Positions 35,597 to 46,899 of a stretch of 64,000 bases of DNA are shown here, in pieces. Under the pieces are notes generated by a model. That model was not told the DNA's origin. It worked only from the letters and a program-made list of their open reading frames with translations, and did no database searches. The number at the start of each line of letters is the position of its first letter. Position 1 is the stretch's first letter. The position numbers and the translations under genes are program-made. This DNA comes from Tetmemena sp. SeJ-2015 (taxonomy: Eukaryota; Ciliophora; Spirotrichea; Sporadotrichida; Oxytrichidae): positions 62,001 through 126,000 of the forward strand of contig JAJKFJ010022777.1 in the NCBI GenBank assembly GCA_027382625.1, read 5' to 3'.

Positions 35597-37875
35597 TCAC
35601 TCTCTGGGCTTCATCAGTGCCACAGAATTGTCGTCCAGGAAAAGGGGAAAATTCTTCTATAGATTGTAAAACCCTAACGACTTAAAGTTTAGGAACAAAT
35701 TCAACACACAATAAAATATAATAGGAAGGTAGACCTCAATTTGAAAGTCATCTCCCTTATTTTGCTTAAAAATAAGATCGTATAAAATTTTATTGCTCTC
35801 AGATTCGTCGTAGCGGATGTTTTGAATAAATAAATAAATCTTGTAGGCAACAAAGTAGGATTTAAGAAGGGAGAGAATGCTTCTGATGTTTTTTATTGAT
35901 TTCTTTTTTGACTTACAAAAATATATCATGAATTAATGTAATTACTTTATTATTCTATAAAACTTCTAAGTCAACAGTATAAAATAATTAAAATGTAAAT
36001 AGATTCTTAAACAAATTGTAAGCTATTGCAATAATTCTTGAGTGATATGAGTTTGTTGGGTCTCATCATACTCCTTTTTAAATTACTCTCTTTAGTAGTG
36101 GAGCTTCTTTTTATAAAACTTTATTACGTACTTGAATTATAAATAGTTAGTTAAAAATAATATAGTCTTTATTTAATTGAATGTGATAAACACGATAGCT
36201 AATGAGACGATCTGTAAATCCTCAGTTACCAGTTCGTAGCAATGGCACGCCATTTGACACAAGAAAATGTGGAAACTTTGATGAAATCTAGCTCGTTTTA
36301 TTTAAGCTCTCCTAAATTTTTACAGTCTCTAAAAATATTTGAAGCTAACTTTATATGAAATTTAAGATATTATAACTTATTTTATAAGTCTAAGAGGATC
36401 TTTTTTAATAGAATTGCTGATTCCTCGAAGAAGTTAGAAGACTGAACCTTAAAGCCTAGAGACTTGAGTAAATCTAGCTCCACCTTCAGTACCGTCTCTT
36501 TTTAAAACTTATTATGTCCAGCTTCGCTTAGAACTTTAAATTAATATACCCTTAAAAGTTTCTAATGCTAAATTTATATGTCATCTGATCTACTTAGTTA
36601 TAAGAGAGTTAAAAAAATGTCTTAAATAAAATAACTTGCTTTCCATTTTGATAGGAAAAACATCTTCGTACTTGGAGCTTATCAAAGCGGTGACAATATA
36701 AAAGATAAAAGACAATTCCAATAAGATGGAGGTCGGATTTATCCAGAGAAATTTCTTATGCCTACTTTGCACCGAAATAACGATCCATCAAGCCTACTTG
36801 TAAAAAAAACGTCTATGGACTGTTAATTTTAGATATGAATTATACCACAATAAGATCAATGTATTTATATTTTCATCACTCTGTGTACCTATATCATCCA
36901 GTCTACCATTCTTGCTAAAAAAAGTAATACAATTATAATTTTTGTAAGTATTTACTCGAACATAAAATTATAGTGAATCTATGATTATAAATGAGTTCAT
37001 GACTTTTATTATATTTGCTCTCTGACTAGAATTGACATAGTGACCCTCCAAAAATTAAAGTTTTGGTGTTTTAGAGTCTGGGGAGATTTAGATTTTCTAT
37101 TTAGAGAAGAGGGCTTCCCGCCTGTTTAGCATATTGCTTTTTTTACATTTTGGTGGAACTATAGACTTTTGAATCTGGTTTATCGGTTGATAGAGGAGAA
37201 GAATTTACCGATTTCTAATTTTAATTTTCACATCCTAATAAGGCATTGATTATTTACAATTTATATTTATCTATAATACTATGAATGAATAGTTGATAGT
37301 GACTTACTCCAAGGTCACGACTAATTTTTTATAATTGAAACTGAAAAATGAAAGTAACATAAAATATTATAGGCTGTGTGGCTTGGTCTTAAGTTGGTGA
37401 GGGGAAGCAAAGTTCTTGCTTCTTGAGACTTACATTTTCAGAGCGTATGCCATAATCCGAAGTCTTTACCTTATCCACCAGCTTCAAATTTTATTAAAAT
37501 CATTATAAATTATAAATAAAAGATATTTAGAAAATTTTTATTTAAGATTAAATACGCTACTAAATTTAAGGACATAGAAAAAGAGAGTATGGAATTCAAT
37601 TAAGTTTTTAATAATTTTTTTAAATAGTAGCTTTCTTGAATTGAAAGAGTCAATTAAACAATAGGTATGAATGTGTTAAATAAAATATTGTCAAGTTTCC
37701 TTTGTTGAGATTTGAAGTCAAACTTTTTTAAAGAGGTGGAAGAATTCGTAGCACTAGAAATTGCTGCTATTTAGGACCCACCACTTATCACTATCACAGG
37801 GTCTAGATAAGAATTTCGAACAGCACCTGCTGCAGGAGGTAGCCCTAATCCTGCTATTCTTTGGTTACATTTCAT
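35597..37875 (-). CDS. Cyclin C3, broken by at least two IESs
   Basis: N-terminal pieces read MKCNQRIAGLGLPPAAGAV (ATG at 37875), VDKVKTSDYGIRSEN and SVNSSPLSTDKPDSKVYS. The cyclin box reads RMVDWMIQVHRVMK; removal of the IES 36826-36873 (pointer AAAAT) gives INSPQTFFLQVGLMDRYFG. Then SLDKSDLHLIGIV and, after removal of the IES 36692-36716 (pointer ATTGTC), TALISSKYEDVFPIK. It continues with LSEAGHNKFQKETVLKVE, LDLLKSLGFKVQSSNF, TEDLQIVSLAIVFITF and a C-terminal motif FKSLGFYNLQKNFPLFLDD, ending at TGA 35597-35599. It is a close relative of C1. More N-terminal coding sequence may extend to about 38600 (GIFQGNSTSTNAHSLRK on the minus strand at 38360-38270). Confidence 0.8.
36692..36716. other. 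very short IES with ATTGTC pointer in cyclin C3
   Basis: Plus-strand GACAAT at 36692-36697 and 36711-36716, a 19-bp unit. Removal joins HLIGIV to TALISSKYEDVF in frame. Confidence 0.85.
36826..36873. other. IES with AAAAT pointer in cyclin C3
   Basis: Plus-strand ATTTT at 36826-36830 and 36869-36873. Removal gives MKINSPQTFFLQVGLMDRYF, matching the cyclin C1 protein at this place. Confidence 0.85.
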
Positions 37876-37999
37876 TATTTATAACTATATTTATTAATTT
37901 TAAAATATAATTTTCTTAAAGCACGAAACGATGAATATTTTCGTTAATATTTTTCTTTTATTTAATTAAATTGAGTAGGATATTTTAAATTAAAATGGT

Positions 38000-38380
38000 T
38001 GGCGGTTTCTTTGAATGAAGTTATTAGCGGAAGGGCGTTGAAAGAGGCAGCGGTAGATTGAGAAAGGTCGTGATTGTTTTAGCTTTTGGGAATAATTTGG
38101 TATGTCTTGAGTTGTGAGACGCTACCTTAGGGTCTTGGTGCTTCGAACTCAGACTGCTGCTATTTTTAATTAACAAAGCTAAGACGAGTCAGGCTTCTCT
38201 CATTTACTAAGGAGCACAATTTAAATGTCAATAAAAGCGCACAATAAAATGATTGTTGATACCTTAGGAGTATCTCTTATTGAAGAAAGTTTTTCTCAGG
38301 GAATGGGCATTTGTAGATGTCGAGTTGCCTTAGAAAATGCCCAAGTTGAAGCTACTATTCTCAAATAAATCAACTTATAT
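38000..38380 (-). CDS. coding-like segments, probably N-terminal cyclin C3 or a separate MDS
   Basis: On the minus strand 38370-38260 reads FENSSFNLGIFQGNSTSTNA HSLRKTFFNKRYSQ, and 38170-38000 reads SSLSSKHQDPKVASHNSRHT KLFPKAKTITTF. Both are Ser/Thr/Asn-rich like the disordered N termini of the cyclins. They could be the true 5' part of C3 or fragments of another gene. No start codon is fixed. Confidence 0.35.
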
Positions 38381-38399
38381 TTTAAAATTATAGTAAAAA

Positions 38400-39070
38400 A
38401 GCATATAAATCAAATACATGTTTTCAAGCATCTGAAAAAAGCAAATCTATCTAATTAGAACAAATAGGAAAATATGTTAATTTTAAGCATATAACTCAAT
38501 TATATCTTATTTTACAGAACAGCAATATTGGTGGCTGAATTGGAGGGAAGTTATAGGTTCATGCGTTTATAAACAATATAGTTAAATTGGAAGTATGACA
38601 AATAACATTATTGAGTTTATCAATGTTTTAATTGCTAGAGAGTTAATAATTATTAATAAATTTAAGAAAGACTGATTCTACTTATAAATTAGATATAAAG
38701 CGATTTGAATACCTCTCCTCTCCTTTTCAACCGATTATAATTATATTCACCGTGATTAAAAGGCTTTTCGATAGATTTAATTATTAAATTCGGTCTTTTC
38801 CATCTCTCTGATATTGCTACTTCCCAGAAATAATTTCACACTTTATTTTTATAATAAATTACTGTTTTAAAAAAATATAAGAAATCCTGTTTCAATTTTC
38901 AAATTTTCTTTAAAAGGATCTATCAAAATGTTAGTTTAGTGTAAGGTTTGACTTTACAAACTATTGACTGATTCTTCATTAGACACTACGATTATTTATA
39001 ATACCAATTTAATAAACTCTACATTAAAATATTATAGTTGTAATTTTAATTAAAATCGGTAATTGGTAAA
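38400..39070. other. AT-rich, no gene seen
   Basis: No readable protein or repeat apart from short A/T runs. Confidence 0.35.
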
Positions 39071-39089
39071 AATAATAAATGGAGAGTTG

Positions 39090-39310
39090 CAACTTCGTTT
39101 CAGTTGAAATCACAGATTTAACCCCTGATCTGCAACTTGTTCGATAGAGAATCAAAAATTAATATGAGTTTCTTCTTTAATCATCTCCACAGCACCTCTC
39201 AGCAGCGAGATATGATGTGCGCACTCTTCTCCTTCCTCATCTTCAAGCTATTAAACTTGTGTCCCTTGTAACTCTTGACTTAGTGATCCCACACAAAAGT
39301 TAAAGGATAA
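39090..39310 (-). CDS. isolated coding-like segment, unknown
   Basis: The minus strand reads SLSQELQGTQVQQLEDEEGE, then ECAHHISLLRGAVEMIKEE and FSIEQVADQGLNLQFQL. The composition (acidic helix, TAA/TAG as Gln) is coding-like, but the segment has AT-rich DNA on both sides and no start or stop I can fix. It is possibly one MDS of a scrambled gene. Confidence 0.35.
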
Positions 39311-39818
39311 AAAGTTATTAGAATTAATGCTTAATCGAATAGTGCAATAATTATTCAAAATCGGACACACTTCAACTGCCACTGATTCATTCCATTTTAA
39401 TTTAATATCTATTTTAATTCTCTTTTTTATTAAATACTCAGCTATAATTGCAATTATATCTACAAATTCTCTCCAAAATTAAGATACAAAAAAATCTCAT
39501 TCAGTAAATATTAATTTCCAAAAGAAAAAACACAACAACAACGTGTAAGCTGATTTATTTATTAAAATCTTCATTCAGAAATTATTATCATTTAAGATTT
39601 ATTTTCGAAGAAGATTATTTTGCTTCTAGAGAAAATTTTGAAAGGCTATATTGAGAATAAAATTAAGTTTAGAGATAACTATCCCCGTTTGGGTAATCCC
39701 TATACATAGGTTAACAACAGTATTAAAAATGCTTGTTATTTATGACTCTTTATCACTTTATTGCTTCCACCATAAAATTATTTCAAATAAAAATACACAC
39801 ACACTGATTCATTAAATT

Positions 39819-40044
39819 ATGAAAGTCAGCCTCCCATAGTTTTATATTGATGGAAATGTCAAGGAACTTCCATAGATTTTTAACTTGTTAACCTCAGAGC
39901 AGCTGGTAAGGATACAATAGGAAGAGCTATTCACCTAGAAATTTAGCGAGTAATTTATTAGACTTACATTCTTCCTTCATTTACTCTCTATACCTCCCTC
40001 ATAAAAATATTCTTTGTCAGAGAGACTCGCCAAAAAGAATAGAA
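39819..40044 (+). CDS. small hypothetical ORF
   Basis: The ATG at 39819 reads MKVSLPQFYIDGNVKELPQI, then FNLLTSEQLVRIQQEELF, FSEQFIRLTFLPSFTLYTSL and KIFFVRETRQKEQKF to TGA, about 75 residues, with six in-frame TAA/TAG codons in Gln-plausible places. It may be a short gene or a first exon/MDS. Unrecognised. Confidence 0.35.
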
Positions 40045-40558
40045 ATTTTGAATCTAAAATTAGAGCTTAATTTATTAAATATATAGCACCCTACTACTAT
40101 GCCTACTATGGAATCAAATATAGGTCTTGTATTCATTCAACATAACTTAAAAGGAAAGCTAGTATATTTTTATTTTTATATTCCTTTCGGCTGTGTTACA
40201 TGCAGCCAATTTAAGTAGTAAAAAGGGCTAGAATTTAAATAAATACTCATAATTATTTAATTTTAGGGCTTTTGCTTTAAAACTTGAGATTTAAACTTTG
40301 AATTTTAATGTATTTGGCGATTGCTGCTTAAATTTAAATATAGATAGATATATTTAAGCTTTGAATACAGTGGGTTTGTGATGCTCTAAATTATCAGTTA
40401 TTTTCAGATTTTATCTATTACACAAAAGCATATAAGTCGATTTATGAATGACTTTATCAATATTTGTTCCTTAAACTTTGGGTTAGAATACTAGTCATTA
40501 GTTTACATTTCATATTATTTTAAGAGTTGTTTATAATTCTGACTTTATTCCTCAAATC

Positions 40559-42302
40559 TCAAACTTTCTGCTGAGTATATTAAATACATACTTATTACTA
40601 TAACTCGTTTTAGTTAAGTAGCTCGAGTGAGGCTGGTAGCAAGTATGATAAAATTATTTTAATGTATTGAGGGAAGCTCTTTTCTAGATTTTTGAGGCCA
40701 AAGTCCAGATAGTCTTGGATATAAGCTATAATTTTTACTATTTATTTTCATAGATATTTAAATAGAGTTCAGACCTTTTATGATTAATTCTATCATGAAC
40801 TCGAATAAACAAAGAAACATTGGACAATTTTCGGAGTTACTAACATTTTGCACTTTAAAATGTGCAAGAGTCTACCTTATAAACCTCAGATAAAATGAAT
40901 GCATTGTTACAAAGATTTTGGTTGCTTTTGTGAGCTTAAGGACTCTTAACAAGGGCGTGATTCCTCTATTCTATTTTGTTTTGGTGGAATCTTTTTAGGT
41001 ATTTTAGAACTAAGTAAGCTATAGTTAAATGAAATAATCTATGCTGTATTTATTTATTATTAGTTCTTCCTTAAACTTTGAGGTCTTATGTCACAAAATG
41101 AAGGCTGTGTGAGGCTAACTTGCAAGCAAAGAAAAAACTTCTTCTTTAATAATTAAGAAGAATTTTAAAGATATGGTATTGATACAACAGTTCCTCATCG
41201 TGCTTCGAGATCTAGACGGTCTTCATGCCGCTAAGAGTTTCTTTTAGAACTAAAAACCAAATAGAATATGATCAACTAGGACTGACTCTTCGTAGTATGT
41301 GCGGAATTATAGATTAAATTTAAGGGCTTGGAGTACGTCCCGCTCTCTAATTAGTACGTCAACCTGCTTAAATTTCGAGTGTCCTGCATCGCGCAGGATT
41401 TAAGCTAGCTGAACAGGGATTACATCCTCCATCTTCGTACTGAGAAGAATCGCAACTAGGCCTATTTCATGAAGTTCAGATTTGTCAAGAACTTGACCTA
41501 ATTTGCCCTTTTCTTCGAAGTACCTATCCATTATCTAGATAGCGAGGAAATCAAAGTTAATAATTACATTATTAAATAGGTCTGATCTGCACAACCTTTG
41601 AAAACTCTAAAACACTTGCACAAGCCAGTCAATCATGCGTGTTACTAAAATTAAATATTAAATTCTTTAGTGTCCTATGTTCCTCTTTAATCTTGTGGCC
41701 TTAGAGAATTTTAGGCCTTTTGCCGTATTTAGCTTCATCCAATAAAGTTATTGTAATTAAATGGCTTTAATTTAAAAATAGAGCCTCAGCATTCTTTTCC
41801 AAGTTTAATTTGTAATGCTTATCGGAACCTACTGAAAACGGAGAGGAGGAGAAGTCCAAGTCATTTTGGTTGTATAGCCATTTAAATAGTTCATGAATTA
41901 AATAAGGGTAAATTAAGTTCTTTAAGGAATAAATATACAATTGAATTTAAACTACCCCAATTAATTAAATAATTAATGAATTGGCATTTTTAAGAGGATC
42001 CTATTTGCTCTATAATGACTCTCTCAAGAGTTCTAGGACTTACGACTCTCTATGGTTTTGCCACATTGAAGCTTGACTGCTTGTATCTCAGAGGGATGCT
42101 AGTTGTTTCTTTGAGCCACCAAGAGAATTCGTAGTGGAAGTTGTATCATGGTCATTTTAAATTCAAAAAAATTGTTTTAATTTTTAAATTCATGAGAAGA
42201 AGCGAATTTAATTGATCCAAGCGTAGGCCTATTTTTCTTTACCTCGAGTTTTGAGTTGGACGATTATTTTACCTGTTAGTGCGACTCTCCGGAGTCAACC
42301 AT
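40559..42302 (-). CDS. Cyclin C2, interrupted
   Basis: A candidate first exon begins at ATG 42302 (MVDSGESHQQ followed by GTAAAATAAT, a splice-donor-like end). Then LRYKQSSFNVAKPQRVVSPR, LYNQNDLDFSSSPFSVGSD and TRMIDWLVQVFQSF. Removal of the insert at 41548-41577 (pointer ATTT) gives GCADQTYFLAIQIMDRYFEE KGK, then KSELHEIGLVAILLSTKMED, VIPVQLAQILRDAGHSKFK and VLIRERDVLQALKFNLQF. The C terminus is YLDFGLKNLEKSFPQYI, with TGA 40559-40561. Unlike C1 and C3 there is no insert at the GLVAILLSTK site. One extra base between QSF and KG shifts the frame (near 41610), which could be an error or damage. Confidence 0.78.
41548..41577. other. IES with ATTT pointer in cyclin C2
   Basis: Plus-strand AAAT at 41548-41551 and 41574-41577. 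Excision restores DQTYFLAIQIMDRYF on the minus strand. Confidence 0.7.
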
Positions 42303-42308
42303 AAAATT

Positions 42309-42454
42309 TGATAGATAATAATTTTAATTTTATTAGGAATTAAGCATCCCTAACGGGCATATAATACTTAATCGATTTAAAGTAATTCACAGGCGTAGCT
42401 CCTTGATCAGTTGTGCCACGTCACCGCGAAAGCCCATCGTCTGATAGATAATAA
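42309..42454. repeat. 13-bp direct repeat around a gene 3' end
   Basis: TGATAGATAATAA occurs at 42309-42321 and 42442-42454, 133 bp apart. The interval holds the last 18 codons (TMGFRGDVAQLIKELRL) of the gene at 42387-42975 and the gap before cyclin C2. The length suits an IES pointer. Confidence 0.7.
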
Positions 42455-42975
42455 ATTCCTCTTATTAAATTGTGAATTTTATCTTGTAACCACTTTATTA
42501 TTAGAGATGTAGCTTGGGACTTTGCGCAAACGACCGGTTTAAACAATTTCTTGGTTTTGGCTGACACTCTTTTGGGTTATCTATAAAGATAATGAATATA
42601 TGTGTGCGATGATATATCTGAGGGAGTAAGTTGTCGCACCTTGCGAGATCATGTTCAAATCCGTGCTTTAGAGCAGATTCGCCTTTTATCTGAGAGCCAA
42701 AGAACACCTTCAAAATATTCAAAATTTACATTTGTTTATCCTTGGTGGCCTTTTTACTTGAACTGTTAAAAATAGCTTCCTAAATATTATAATGTTGAAT
42801 GAGTTAGGTGTTGTCGCGTCGGTAATTGCGTCCTAATAATTTTACAAAATATATATGTGCCACAAATCCTTAATCGCGGAGCCAGCACCGCTTTAAATCC
42901 CTAAACCGTTTGAAGCAGTAGAATCTATTCTGAAATTCCTCTTGGAGAAGAATTACTGCTCACTATTAAATAATG
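42387..42975 (-). CDS. unrecognised protein with one long Gln-recoded frame
   Basis: With TAA/TAG as Gln the minus strand is open for about 195 codons: VILLQEEFQNRFYCFKRFRD, LKRCWLRDQGFVAHIYFVKL, LGRNYRRDNTQLIQHYNIQ, KVFFGSQIKGESALKHGFEH, DLARCDNLLPQIYHRTHIF and EEFIIYQTMGFRGDVAQLIK ELRL, ending at TGA 42387-42389. It is basic and Cys/Arg-containing, with higher G+C than its surroundings. The upstream end is at a possible splice acceptor (GAGCAG) near 42975, so the start is outside this segment. I recognise no domain. It lies just upstream of cyclin C2 on the same strand. Confidence 0.55.
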
Positions 42976-42989
42976 ATTCTCAGAGTGCT

Positions 42990-43910
42990 TTGTGGTTGGA
43001 GCTTTGAGGAACATGCTAAGTTGAGTGAGATCTTGAGATTAAATTAAAATTTATAGAGATTAGAATTGAGTGTAGAGCTAAGACTTTCTATTGCTAACTT
43101 TAATATTTTATTGTCCAATCATTAGTTGTAAAATACACAAATTAATATTTACATATTTTAATAAGTGAGTTTATAAATTAATTTTCTAAACATATCTTAC
43201 AAAAAGTATTTATTTTAAATTTTATTAAATAATAAAAAGTAAAGCTAGAATAAAAATAATAATACAAAATAAACAAACTAATTTATAAAATAAACTATAG
43301 AGTAAAATGAGTATTTGGATTATTTATATTTATTATTGCTTATAAATGAATTAATTATGAATTAATGTAAATGATTATTTTCGTGAATATTATGAACTAT
43401 TTGAACAATTTTGCTTAAATAAGGTGGGAGAACCCTATAATTAATTCAACTTTTAACATATTTATACTCAATAAAATTAAAAATTTATTGAAAGCACTTT
43501 ACTTTTAATTCAAAAAATTAAATTTTCTTATGGAATATTGAATAGGTTACATATATATTGAAATAACTTGATATTTTACCAATATAAAATAGCAAATAAA
43601 TATCTTTTCTAATCCACTTATCATTTTTAATGTCAGAATAATTCTAGATCTTACATTTTAAAATAAATCTTTAAAACCTGTTCATTTATTTAAAATAATT
43701 TAATTTAATTTATGAATCATTGTAATTGAATATTTTTAAAGATGGAATGGTAAAATAAATTAAATTAAGTGAACTTGTTATCTTTAAAAAAATCTAGCGA
43801 AAATATATATTGACCAATTATTTCTAAGAAAAAATTTATATATTTATAGCTCAACCTATATTTATAACTTATCTATTCTAAAATAATTGCAAAAATCTAA
43901 TCCACGATAA
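42990..43910. other. AT-rich, no gene seen
   Basis: Dominated by A/T runs. No coding or repeat signal apart from a possible 5' continuation of the gene at 42387-42975. Confidence 0.4.
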
Positions 43911-43918
43911 TTCTTACA

Positions 43919-44104
43919 ATGTTTTCTAAATTCTTCGAAGCCGATAGGAGCCATCCTAATAACTCCCTCATTCAATCCCTCACAGTTAATAACTAATTTA
44001 TCAAAGCAACTTCGACCATCAATTAAACTTTGCCTGCACGTTTTTAAAATATTTCAGGCTAAACTCTACTATAGACTAATGTTCAGTTAGACTTTAGAAA
44101 GTGG
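43919..44104 (+). CDS. orphan first exon/MDS, unknown
   Basis: The ATG at 43919 reads MFSKFFEADRSHPNNSLIQS, LTVNNQFIKATSTINQTLPA and RFQNISGQTLLQTNVQLDF, followed by a GTGGTG donor-like end. The Ser/Asn/Gln-rich N terminus looks like those of other genes here. No continuation is visible downstream, where the odd block at 44360 begins. Confidence 0.4.
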
Positions 44105-44359
44105 TGGTGGTGGCTGTCAATATTTAATCAGTATCAATAAAATTAATTTATTCTCTACAAATAAGTTCATATTTTGCTTTATAATATTTATAGATTAGAA
44201 GTGCTTGCAAATATTATTGGTCGCTTTTTTTCCGATATTTTTTCCCCTACTATCTTAAATATTCACCCAATCAAATTACTCTCCTTTCTTCCTTCCTTAT
44301 CACTACATTAATAACTCAACACCAACTCGAAATTTTTCCATTCTCTCATTTTTAAAAAT

Positions 44360-46660
44360 TTTAAATTTAGAAAGGGTTTTTTAAGTAAATCCCAGTGCCA
44401 GGTTTCTCAAACACAGTTAAACTTACAAGAGAAGTAGGTTTCAACTGCTCAAACCCCATTGTCGCTGAAACATTCCCTTGCTTTTTTGGGGTCTTTCTTC
44501 TACTTAGAATCTCTTCCTGTGTGCATCTTAAAAGACTTTTTGGGGTACTCTGCACGTACGTAGAAAGGACCCAAAGAAAAACCCTTTCGTTCTGGCAATT
44601 GTTTGAGAGTTGTTCCTTTTTAGGAAAGGGGAAAATAGAGCAACCCCCGGATCCCCCGGGCATTCGTATACAATTTATAGTACTGAATCTAGGATAATTT
44701 GGGGTCCCCATCAGTTAAACACCCCATTTTGAGCCCCTTCTTCTCATCAGCAAAAGAATTGCTTTGAGGAACGAAATCTTTGTTTCCATACATTGTGGGA
44801 AGGAACAACCAAAAAAAAGGGATTATTTTTACCCATATGAGAGTTTCTTACCTTGCAAGATGATGGTACCTGTAGAGTCTTCCTTTTTCGGAACCTTTGT
44901 CAACTCTTCGCTTCCACTTTTAATCGTTTAATTTTCAAGTTTTTCCACCACCCTTGTCGATATTCCCTTGTTCTATTTGAAAATCAAATTATATTTTTTT
45001 TATAAATATCTAATCCCCCCCCCACAAAGCTAAAGTCTTACTATTTAATGTGAGATCCTATAGATGAACAAGCTGAAAAAGACGGCTAGAAAAATAAGCG
45101 AATCAGGAAAAGTTTTGAAGATGGACCCTTTTATATGTGGTGCTCCATTAAATTAATCAATTTAATATTTTAAAACTTAATTAGTAGCAAAAATAAATTT
45201 TGATGAAATTAAATTATTACAGTTCAATGGGTTTGCAATGAAATTAGAAAGAGCTATTTTTAAAGCCTTTCGTGACGGACATTACAACATGGTTCCCCCA
45301 AGGGGAATTATAGCATACTAACTGCTTTTTTAAATTTAATTCGCAGCAAAATCAAGCAAAATAAAGATAAATATGGGCTATCTAATAATAATTAAGAAAA
45401 TGAAGAACATCAATAACTAATCTTTTGCATCTGTTTTGTTCTCTGACCCTCTCCCTAGGCAAAAAGATACAAAAATAAAATGCGGCTCTTCAAAATTTTA
45501 AAAATTTTTAAATTTTAAAGATCCCAAAATAGCAAAAAAAGTACAAAACCCTTAGCAAACACAAGCAAAAAATGTTGGGAAACAGAAACCAAACAAGTCT
45601 GTGTGCACTAGTGAAAGGGAGAGCTCTCAAACTTGAGCTCAGCAAGATCTCTTGCTTTAAATTTTCAAGCCAAAGTGAGAAGTCGGGGGGGCTTTTAAAC
45701 TATCGCCCCTGTGCTCCTCTTGTTTTTCCCCGAGATCAATGGGGAGAAGAAACTTTTTGAATGCGATAATTCAACGACATTCGAATATCCTCAGAGCCTC
45801 AAGCGGCCACAAAAGGGAACCACTAAACTGACAAACCAAATCTAATGAAGATTAGAAAAGTGGAGGTGTAATTCCAACTTTTCGCATCTTTATTTTTTAA
45901 AAAACACGGAGAAGAAGCACATGGTGAGTTCTAATTGAGGATAAAAAAAACTTTAAAGATGGTGCCAAAAAGGCAACACGATCCTTGACAAGGTTCAACA
46001 AAAAGGGGAAAGGGGGAAAAAAAAAGGAAGATTGAGTTCTAATCAAAGCCTTATGTATGGTGTCAGTAAAGTTTCATTTAGCTCAAGCAAAAACTCCATG
46101 CTTGAGAGTTGTAATTGGGGGATGTGTTAAAAATTCCCTCCACCTTGCTGATGCGAACGAAGAGACACCATCATACAAGAAAGTATGCTTAAAAGATCTT
46201 TTAGAAACCTTGTAAAAAGGAAAGAGGGGTCTTGAAGCCGAACGAACTGACGTTTGGGGAAAAGGGGGGACAAAAACTTAAAGTACTTTCTTCATCTTGC
46301 TGTGTTCTTTCGATCATATTACATCCCCATTGCCTTCCAAAAAATGGAATCACACAAGAGAATTTCTAAACCAGGGGCGAAACAAGACTACTTACTCTTT
46401 TCCATGACCTCGTTAAAGGAGTATGGAGTTATGATTTGGGATTCGTCCAAGCCAGAGAACACATATAACTTTAACAGCAGAGCAATTCATAGACTTCAAC
46501 AGAGTTTAAAAAAGAAAAAAATGAGGGAAACATCGTGCAGGAACTGCAGGCACTTTCCCCTAGAGCAGACTTGCTCAACGGTCAGGCATGGGGGATTTGC
46601 TATAGTTCAATCATATTTTAAACGATATAAAACCCGAGGGAATACTACTAGGTGAATAAA
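44360..46660. other. GC-richer block of unknown origin with long open frames
   Basis: The base composition changes sharply, with many G and C homopolymer runs. Frames are open without using TAA/TAG: plus 44395-44697 (MPGFSNTVKLTREVGFNCSN ...) overlapped by an equally long minus frame (44367-44711), and plus 46254-46655 (MGKRGDKNLKYFLHLAVFF ... MRETSCRNCRHFPLEQTC). None resembles a known family to me. The lack of Gln-recoded codons makes it unlike its neighbours. It may be foreign DNA, a decayed element or poorly assembled sequence. Confidence 0.45.
46254..46655 (+). CDS. hypothetical ORF, 133 codons, no TAA/TAG
   Basis: MGKRGDKNLKYFLHLAVFF, SMTSLKEYGVMIWDSSKPEN, MRETSCRNCRHFPLEQTC and YFKRYKTRGNTTR. 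It is basic and contains a CxxC pair. It is the longest frame in the window that is open under the standard code apart from the minisatellite-driven frames, but lies in the compositionally odd block. It could be chance in GC-richer DNA. No family is recognised. Confidence 0.25.
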   Translation: MGKRGDKNLKYFLHLAVFFRSYYIPIAFQKMESHKRISKPGAKQDYLLFSMTSLKEYGVMIWDSSKPENTYNFNSRAIHRLQQSLKKKKMRETSCRNCRHFPLEQTCSTVRHGGFAIVQSYFKRYKTRGNTTR

Positions 46661-46899
46661 ATATTCAATATAATTCGCATTTAAATAGAAAATATCAAAC
46701 CTTTGAAAAAGTTAGAAAAAAATAATCAAGCAACCTATGAACCTAACACTCAAAGGATCGAGATAGAGGAAGCACTTAAGGTATAAAATTAGAGAATATG
46801 GAAAGAGTAGTCACCCTTTCCCAGAAGTTTAATTGCCCGTTTTGGTTTTAAAAATTTTCATGATTATAAATTAATAAAAATTAATTATACACAACACAT

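Noticed and set aside
42640..42690. tRNA-like 'gttcaaatcc' with D-arm-like context
   Set aside because: The T-stem does not pair over five bases and no cloverleaf closes; the stretch is inside a long Gln-recoded reading frame on the minus strand.
44647..44660. 13-bp match to a cloning-vector polylinker (ggatcccccgggc)
   Set aside because: The match stops after 13 bases and the following sequence is not vector; it is too short to claim contamination, though the block is odd.
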